Below are positions 60,134-64,000 of a stretch of DNA of 64,000 nt, piece by piece; the stretch's first letter is position 1; the number at the start of each line of letters is the position of its first letter. The DNA is taken from NCBI RefSeq assembly GCF_030818015.1, contig NZ_JAUSZX010000001.1, positions 372,001-436,000 on the forward strand, read 5' to 3'. The notes beneath the pieces were generated by a model. That model had not been told where the DNA came from, made no database searches, and worked only from the letters and a program-made list of their open reading frames with translations. Both the position numbers and the translations under genes were made by a program. The DNA comes from Arthrobacter globiformis. Its GTDB lineage: Bacteria > Actinomycetota > Actinomycetes > Actinomycetales > Micrococcaceae.

Positions 60134-60443
60134 GCCATCCTCCTTTTCACCAGCTGAACCTTCATGGCGGCCATGGGAGTGGCGACTACGTCTTGAGCAA
60201 GCGGTTGCGGTGGCTCATAAGGATGGCCAGAAAGGACCTCAGCTGTTGGGTCTATTTTACCTGTGTACGTTGTTGATTGGTGCGTCGATGGCTTTGGTGC
60301 CGGCGCCCCACATGACCGGTATGGGCCACCGCCTTGGCCCGGGCGAGTATGCCGTTGGATAGGCAAGGGCTGGGAGAAACGATGCTATTCGCCACTCCAC
60401 ACCCTGGCGTGCCTGTCTTCGACATCTTCGTTGGGATACGTGG
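60134..60443. other. Intergenic region, no gene seen
   Basis: About 310 bp between the AraC start and the ROK stop. A 76-codon plus-strand frame exists opposite but shows no family likeness. It must hold the AraC promoter; GGTCTATTTTACC near 60248 is the most AT-rich stretch. No terminator hairpin recognised for the ROK gene. Confidence 0.5.
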
Positions 60444-61718
60444 TCAAGGAAATGCGGGGTGCAATTGTTCGGCCACGGCGTCACGGAGCGGCCGGGATGT
60501 TTGGGCGATGTGCTCCACGTTCTGCAGATCGTCGCTATTTTGCTGTCCGCCTGGATGCAGCCTGGTCGCGAAATCATTGACTCGTTGAGGGGCGAGGGCA
60601 TATTCGACAGCCAAGATGCTGGCCCCAACCACTCCCGCTTCCGGGCCGGTTTCGGATTGGGTGATATTCAGGTACTGGGTGGCCAACGGCGTTGAGCGTG
60701 CATAAACCGTTTCACGGATTCCGGCGATCAGATGTTCTCCGGATTGGGCAAGCGATCCGCCGACGACAATAAGGGAAGGGTTGATGAGGCTCACGCACAT
60801 GTTGAGCATTTCTCCGATGTCGCGGCCAGCCTGCCGGACGGCTTGAATAGCAGCCAAATCGCCGGAACGAACGAGCGAGACGACGTCGTTTGCGGTGGTT
60901 GCTTCGAGTCCGTTTTCTCGGAGCTGGGCGGCGACGGCCGGAGCGCCTGCGATGGCTTCCAGACAGGAGGTCTTGCCACAGCGGCATTGAATTCCTGCCG
61001 CCTTGGAAACGGCAATATGACCGACGTCTCCTGCGACTCCTGCCGCGCCTCGCTGCAATATTCCTCCACTGATAACGCCCGAGCCGATGCCGGTGGCGAC
61101 TTTAAGGAAGATCATGTTGTCCTCGTTGGGCCAGCGTGTAGCCCGCTCGCCGAGGGCCATGATGTTGACATCGTTGTCGACGAGTACAGGAACGTCAAAG
61201 GTCTGCTGAACGTAAGCGGGGACATCGAATCCGTCCCATCCCGGCATGATCGGAGGGCTGGTCGGCTTTCCGGTGGAGTGTTCCACGGGACCGGGCAGCC
61301 CGATGCCAACAGCGATGATGTCGGTTGCCGGACGCTTCACCGTTTTCAAATGACCCTGCAGCGTCATCGCTAGCCAGTCCAGAACAGCTTCCGGTCCGCA
61401 GGAAATCTCAAGTCGTTCAGTTGTTTCCAGGAGAACCCTTCCCGACAGGTCCGTGAGAGCCACGGTCGCGTGTGTGGCGCCGACGTCGGCGGCAGCGACC
61501 AGCCTTGCACCGGGGTTGAAGGCTAGTCGCGCCGAGGGGCGGCCTCCAGTGGAAGGCGCATCCGACACCGGTGCAACTAGTCCGAGTTCCAGGAGCGCCT
61601 CGAGACGAGAACTGATGGCAGCTCGCCCCAAGCCCGTTATCCCGGCCAGGTCGGCCCTGGTTCGCGGGCGTCCGTCCCGCAGGATGCGCAAAAGTTCGCC
61701 GGCGCCGCCGTTGTTCAT
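60444..61718 (-). CDS. ROK-family transcriptional regulator
   Basis: 424 residues. N-terminal winged HTH ~5-65 (LLRILRDGRPRTRADLAGITGLGRAAISSRLEALLELG), then the ROK sugar-kinase-like domain (AAADVGATHATVALTDLSG; VGIGLPGPVEHSTGKP; VLVDNDVNIMALGE). The zinc motif CRCGKTSCLEA with the His in GDVGHIAVS is present. The C-terminal ~50 residues are an unusual extension. It is divergent from the Gfo/Idh-ABC operon starting at 61969, with two direct repeats between, so it probably represses that operon until a sugar binds. Confidence 0.9.
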   Translation of the reverse strand: MNNGGAGELLRILRDGRPRTRADLAGITGLGRAAISSRLEALLELGLVAPVSDAPSTGGRPSARLAFNPGARLVAAADVGATHATVALTDLSGRVLLETTERLEISCGPEAVLDWLAMTLQGHLKTVKRPATDIIAVGIGLPGPVEHSTGKPTSPPIMPGWDGFDVPAYVQQTFDVPVLVDNDVNIMALGERATRWPNEDNMIFLKVATGIGSGVISGGILQRGAAGVAGDVGHIAVSKAAGIQCRCGKTSCLEAIAGAPAVAAQLRENGLEATTANDVVSLVRSGDLAAIQAVRQAGRDIGEMLNMCVSLINPSLIVVGGSLAQSGEHLIAGIRETVYARSTPLATQYLNITQSETGPEAGVVGASILAVEYALAPQRVNDFATRLHPGGQQNSDDLQNVEHIAQTSRPLRDAVAEQLHPAFP

Positions 61719-61856
61719 TTTTCTCCGTTTCGGGGCTCAAAAGAGGTGAGTGATGAGCGCGAGGTCTTGACACATCACGCTCACAGGACCCCGAGGGGAC
61801 CTTATCTCCACTCAGTGTCAAGGCGCCCACTCGTTCCCGTCCACTCGTCGATGCCC

Positions 61857-61916
61857 ACAGCATCAAAAAGTGCAACTTCCTTGCGCGTTCCGTCGCCAAC
61901 AGCGTCAAAAGGTGCA
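61857..61916. promoter_or_regulatory. Paired direct repeats, candidate ROK operators
   Basis: ACAGCATCAAAAAGTGCA (61857-61874) and ACAGCGTCAAAAGGTGCA (61899-61916) match at 16 of 18 positions and are spaced 42 bp start to start, close to four helical turns. They lie in the gap between the divergent ROK and Gfo/Idh genes, nearer the latter. The same-face spacing suits a regulator bound as a pair of dimers. Confidence 0.65.
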
Positions 61917-61968
61917 GACTTTTGCGGCTGACTGACTAAAGCCACGAGGTGCGTGTCACTGTTTCGGC

Positions 61969-63102
61969 ATGGAAAACGACAGAACCACAACAGCCCCTTC
62001 CCGGTTACGGGCCGGGTTCGTCGGTGCCGGGTTCATGGCTGAGGTGCATAGCAGAGCCGCCCGTGCCGCAGGGGCGGAAATCGCCGGTATCGCGTCCTCG
62101 AGCCCTGCCAGTGCCGCACGCGTCAAAGACCGTCTGGGCGTCGAGCAGGCTTACGCCTCTGTCCAGGACCTCGTCCAGGACGACAGGATCGACGTCATCC
62201 ACGTCTGCACCCCGAACGCCACCCACGTCGCACTGGCCGAGGCAGCGCTGAAAGCAGGCAAGCACGTTGTCTGTGAGAAGCCTCTGGCTACCACCGTGCA
62301 GGATGCCACCCATCTGGTGGAGCTGGCCGCTACGGCCGGGGCGGTCGCGACCGTTCCCTTCGTCTACCGGTTCCACCCGATGGTCCGGGAAGCCCGGGAA
62401 CGCATTGCGTCCGGCCAGACGGGACGGATCTCTACTATCCAGGGGTCCTATCTTCAGGACTGGCTGCTGTCCCGGAACGACGATAACTGGCGGGTGGACG
62501 CCGGTGTCGGTGGCCCTTCGCGGGCGTTCGCCGACATCGGGTCCCACCTGTGCGATCTCCTCGAATTCGTGAGCGGGGAACGGATAACACGGGTCGGTGC
62601 ACTGAGCCGCACTCTCTTCTCAGGCCGGGCAAACCACAAGGACATCCAGACGGAGGACCTCGTTGCGGCTGTATTCGCGACTGGGAACGGCACCGTGGGA
62701 AATCTGCTGGTCAGCCAGGTTGCGCCTGGGCGGAAGAACCGCCTGATGATCGAGATTTCGGGTTCTGAGAGCACGGTCCAGTTCGACCAGGAGGCGCCGG
62801 AGACGTTGTGGCTTGGTAAACGGGCCGGTTCCCAACTGCTTGTCCGCGACCCAGACGCGCTTAGCCCCGAAGCGGCACGGCTCAGTGTCCTACCGGCAGG
62901 GCATCCCCAGGGTTATCAGGATGCGTTCAATGCATTTGTCGCCGATACCTATGCCGCAATCAACGGAGACAACCGCGATGGCCTGCCTACCTTCCGTGAC
63001 GGCCTCAGGTCAGCCGTCCTTACCGAAAGCATCATCGAATCCAGCAAGTGCGGCGAGTGGGTCGACGTCCCAGACGTGAAAGAACTAGAAGGAGTGCAGT
63101 AA
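61969..63102 (+). CDS. Gfo/Idh/MocA family oxidoreductase
   Basis: 377 residues from ATG 61969; the ribosome site is weak. Rossmann motif GAGFMAEVHSRAARAAGAE, VICTP-like HVCTPNATHVALAEAAL, catalytic-loop CEKPLATTVQDATHLVE and C-terminal GGPSRAFADIGSHLCDLLEFVSGE with the conserved Asp and His. NAD(P)-dependent sugar oxidation. First gene of an operon whose third gene is an ABC sugar-binding protein. Its stop overlaps the start of a truncated second copy of the family. Confidence 0.92.
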   Translation: MENDRTTTAPSRLRAGFVGAGFMAEVHSRAARAAGAEIAGIASSSPASAARVKDRLGVEQAYASVQDLVQDDRIDVIHVCTPNATHVALAEAALKAGKHVVCEKPLATTVQDATHLVELAATAGAVATVPFVYRFHPMVREARERIASGQTGRISTIQGSYLQDWLLSRNDDNWRVDAGVGGPSRAFADIGSHLCDLLEFVSGERITRVGALSRTLFSGRANHKDIQTEDLVAAVFATGNGTVGNLLVSQVAPGRKNRLMIEISGSESTVQFDQEAPETLWLGKRAGSQLLVRDPDALSPEAARLSVLPAGHPQGYQDAFNAFVADTYAAINGDNRDGLPTFRDGLRSAVLTESIIESSKCGEWVDVPDVKELEGVQ

Positions 63103-63167
63103 TGAAAATCATCCAGGTAGGCCTCGGCGCATGGGGCGCCCATGGCTTAAGGAAGGCAGTAGGATGA
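63102..63167 (+). pseudogene. 21-codon remnant of a second Gfo/Idh/MocA oxidoreductase
   Basis: The ATG overlaps the stop of the upstream gene by 1 bp (TAATG), with AAGGAG ahead. The frame reads MKIIQVGLGAWGAHG, a typical Gfo/Idh Rossmann start, then turns into non-family sequence and stops at 63167, overlapping the start of the binding-protein gene. Some 330-350 codons appear deleted. The fused end (AAGGAAGGCAGTAGG) supplies the ribosome site of the next gene. Confidence 0.7.
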
Positions 63168-64000
63168 TCCGATCTCTCGATCGCGTCAAGCGGTCACGCA
63201 TCGTAGCGGGCTTGGGAGCCGCGCTCACTGTAACCCTGTTGGCAACCGCATGCACGGGCGGGTCATCAGCACCCAGCGCGGCGGCGGCCAAACCGGCAGA
63301 GCTGCGGATGCTCTACACCACCGATGAAGCCAACAGCGCCGCCGTCGCGTCGCTGGTGCCGCAGTTCAAGGAAAAGTTCGGCATCGATCTGAAGATCGAC
63401 AACCAGCCGTACGACGCGTTGCAGCAGAAGGTCTTCTCCGAGTTCGCTTCCAGCAGCAGCTACTACGACATTGTCGTCGTCGACACTCCGTGGGCGCCGG
63501 CCCTGGTGCAGAACCTCGAACCCCTGAGCCAGTACCTTGAGAACGGGGCCCTGAACCCTGACGGCCCGCAGTCCAACGTGGGCGACTTCATCCCCAAGGT
63601 GTTCTACGACACAGCCGTCTACAACGTTGATTCCCCGATCAAACGCTACCCGGACCCCACGGCAAAGCCCGACGCTTCCGCGATAAAGAATGCAGGATTC
63701 GACGTGTACGGGATGCCGGTCCAGTCGAACGTGGCTGTCATGGCCTACCGCAGCGACCTGTTCAACGACCCGGCCCAGAAGGCGAATTTCAAGGCCAAGT
63801 ACGGTAAGGATCTTACGGTCCCGAAGACCTGGGACGACTATGCCCAGGTGGCGGAGTTCTTTACCCAGCCGGATAAGAAGCTCTACGGCACCACGGTCAT
63901 GGCGGGTGTCGGCGACTGGGCCACCGATGACTTCAAGACCCTGCTCGCATCCCAGGGCGGGGACGGGACCCTGGCGGACCAGAACGGCAAGCCCACGTTC
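63164..64000 (+). CDS. ABC sugar-binding lipoprotein (family 1), 3' end outside window
   Basis: First 279 residues. Basic N-terminus and lipobox TLLATACTGG (Cys ~30) indicate an external lipoprotein. CUT1-type fold: ELRMLYTTDEANSAAVASLVPQFKEKFGIDLKI, SYYDIVVVDTPWAPALV, FDVYGMPVQSNVAVMAYRSDLF and VPKTWDDYAQVAEFF. The missing C-terminal part should be ~150 residues. Probably captures the sugar that the upstream dehydrogenase oxidises; permease genes should follow beyond the window. Likely under the ROK regulator at 60444. Confidence 0.9.
   Translation, partial: MIRSLDRVKRSRIVAGLGAALTVTLLATACTGGSSAPSAAAAKPAELRMLYTTDEANSAAVASLVPQFKEKFGIDLKIDNQPYDALQQKVFSEFASSSSYYDIVVVDTPWAPALVQNLEPLSQYLENGALNPDGPQSNVGDFIPKVFYDTAVYNVDSPIKRYPDPTAKPDASAIKNAGFDVYGMPVQSNVAVMAYRSDLFNDPAQKANFKAKYGKDLTVPKTWDDYAQVAEFFTQPDKKLYGTTVMAGVGDWATDDFKTLLASQGGDGTLADQNGKPTF

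Noticed and set aside
60132-60362. 76-codon plus-strand frame
   Set aside because: Antisense start to the AraC gene and no recognisable domain; treated as intergenic.
1-64000. tRNA/rRNA genes, CRISPR arrays, IS elements, prophage or antiphage systems
   Set aside because: No cloverleaf-like T-arm/anticodon sets, spaced repeat arrays, transposase motifs or phage genes were noticed on either strand by reading.

Overview
The window is high-GC DNA from a free-living actinobacterium, most likely Arthrobacter/Pseudarthrobacter or a close relative. The support is the DUF4193 and DUF5997 proteins, a c-di-AMP (ydaO-type) riboswitch upstream of a secreted wall hydrolase, a DesA3-like desaturase next to its reductase, and a levan fructotransferase that closely resembles the Arthrobacter enzyme. 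No rRNA, tRNA, CRISPR array, intact IS element or prophage was seen. It reads as chromosomal accessory catabolism, rich in LacI, IclR, ROK and AraC regulators.

Layout: 1-3.0 kb holds the end of a class III aminotransferase, an OhrR-like MarR regulator, a broken chaA antiporter, DUF4193 and a small conserved-looking ORF. 3.0-9.2 kb is a minus-strand operon: CaiB-type CoA-transferase, HMG-CoA-lyase-like enzyme, 2-hydroxycarboxylate (CitS-family) transporter, gamma-carbonic-anhydrase/PaaY-like protein, a broken ThDP enzyme and an IclR regulator. It looks like a route for a branched hydroxy-dicarboxylate. 9.3-23.7 kb holds a transglycosylase-like protein, PadR, two more broken genes (AlkD-like, metallophosphatase), MFS, two CNNM/CorC-like proteins, a large secreted Fn3 protein, the DUF5997/LysR-domain pair, a Tat multicopper oxidase with a lipoprotein, and a short LacI-like regulator. 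24-28.4 kb holds an ABC ATPase and permease with a flavin-dependent monooxygenase (no binding protein present) and a BASS transporter. 28.5-38.9 kb holds a frameshifted GGDEF protein, NlpC/P60 with its riboswitch, RelA/SpoT-domain and SulP genes, a hydrolase, reductase plus desaturase, PfkB kinase and YbhB.

38.9-49.3 kb holds two sugar or sugar-acid modules. One is an IolE-like isomerase plus Gfo/Idh dehydrogenase with a divergent LacI. The other is a LacI-controlled TRAP transporter with a COG4091-type dehydrogenase and a GarR-like dehydrogenase. 49.8-50.5 kb is a scar where the remnants of a divergent EamA/LysR pair flank a 229-bp copy of an ABC permease gene located 2.4 kb away. 51.2-58.8 kb is a levan module: LacI, ABC importer and an apparently cytoplasmic GH32 on the minus strand, divergent from a Tat-exported levan fructotransferase, with LacI-type sites between them. 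59-64 kb holds an AraC regulator, a ROK regulator and the start of another sugar operon (Gfo/Idh, a 21-codon remnant of a second one, and a binding lipoprotein that runs off the window).

The most striking feature is the number of broken genes. At least four have lost roughly 60-130 internal codons with a frame change, two more sites are truncations, and three genes carry single-base frameshifts. This is either a real signature of deletional end-joining or a systematic assembly or sequencing artefact; the sequence alone cannot decide.
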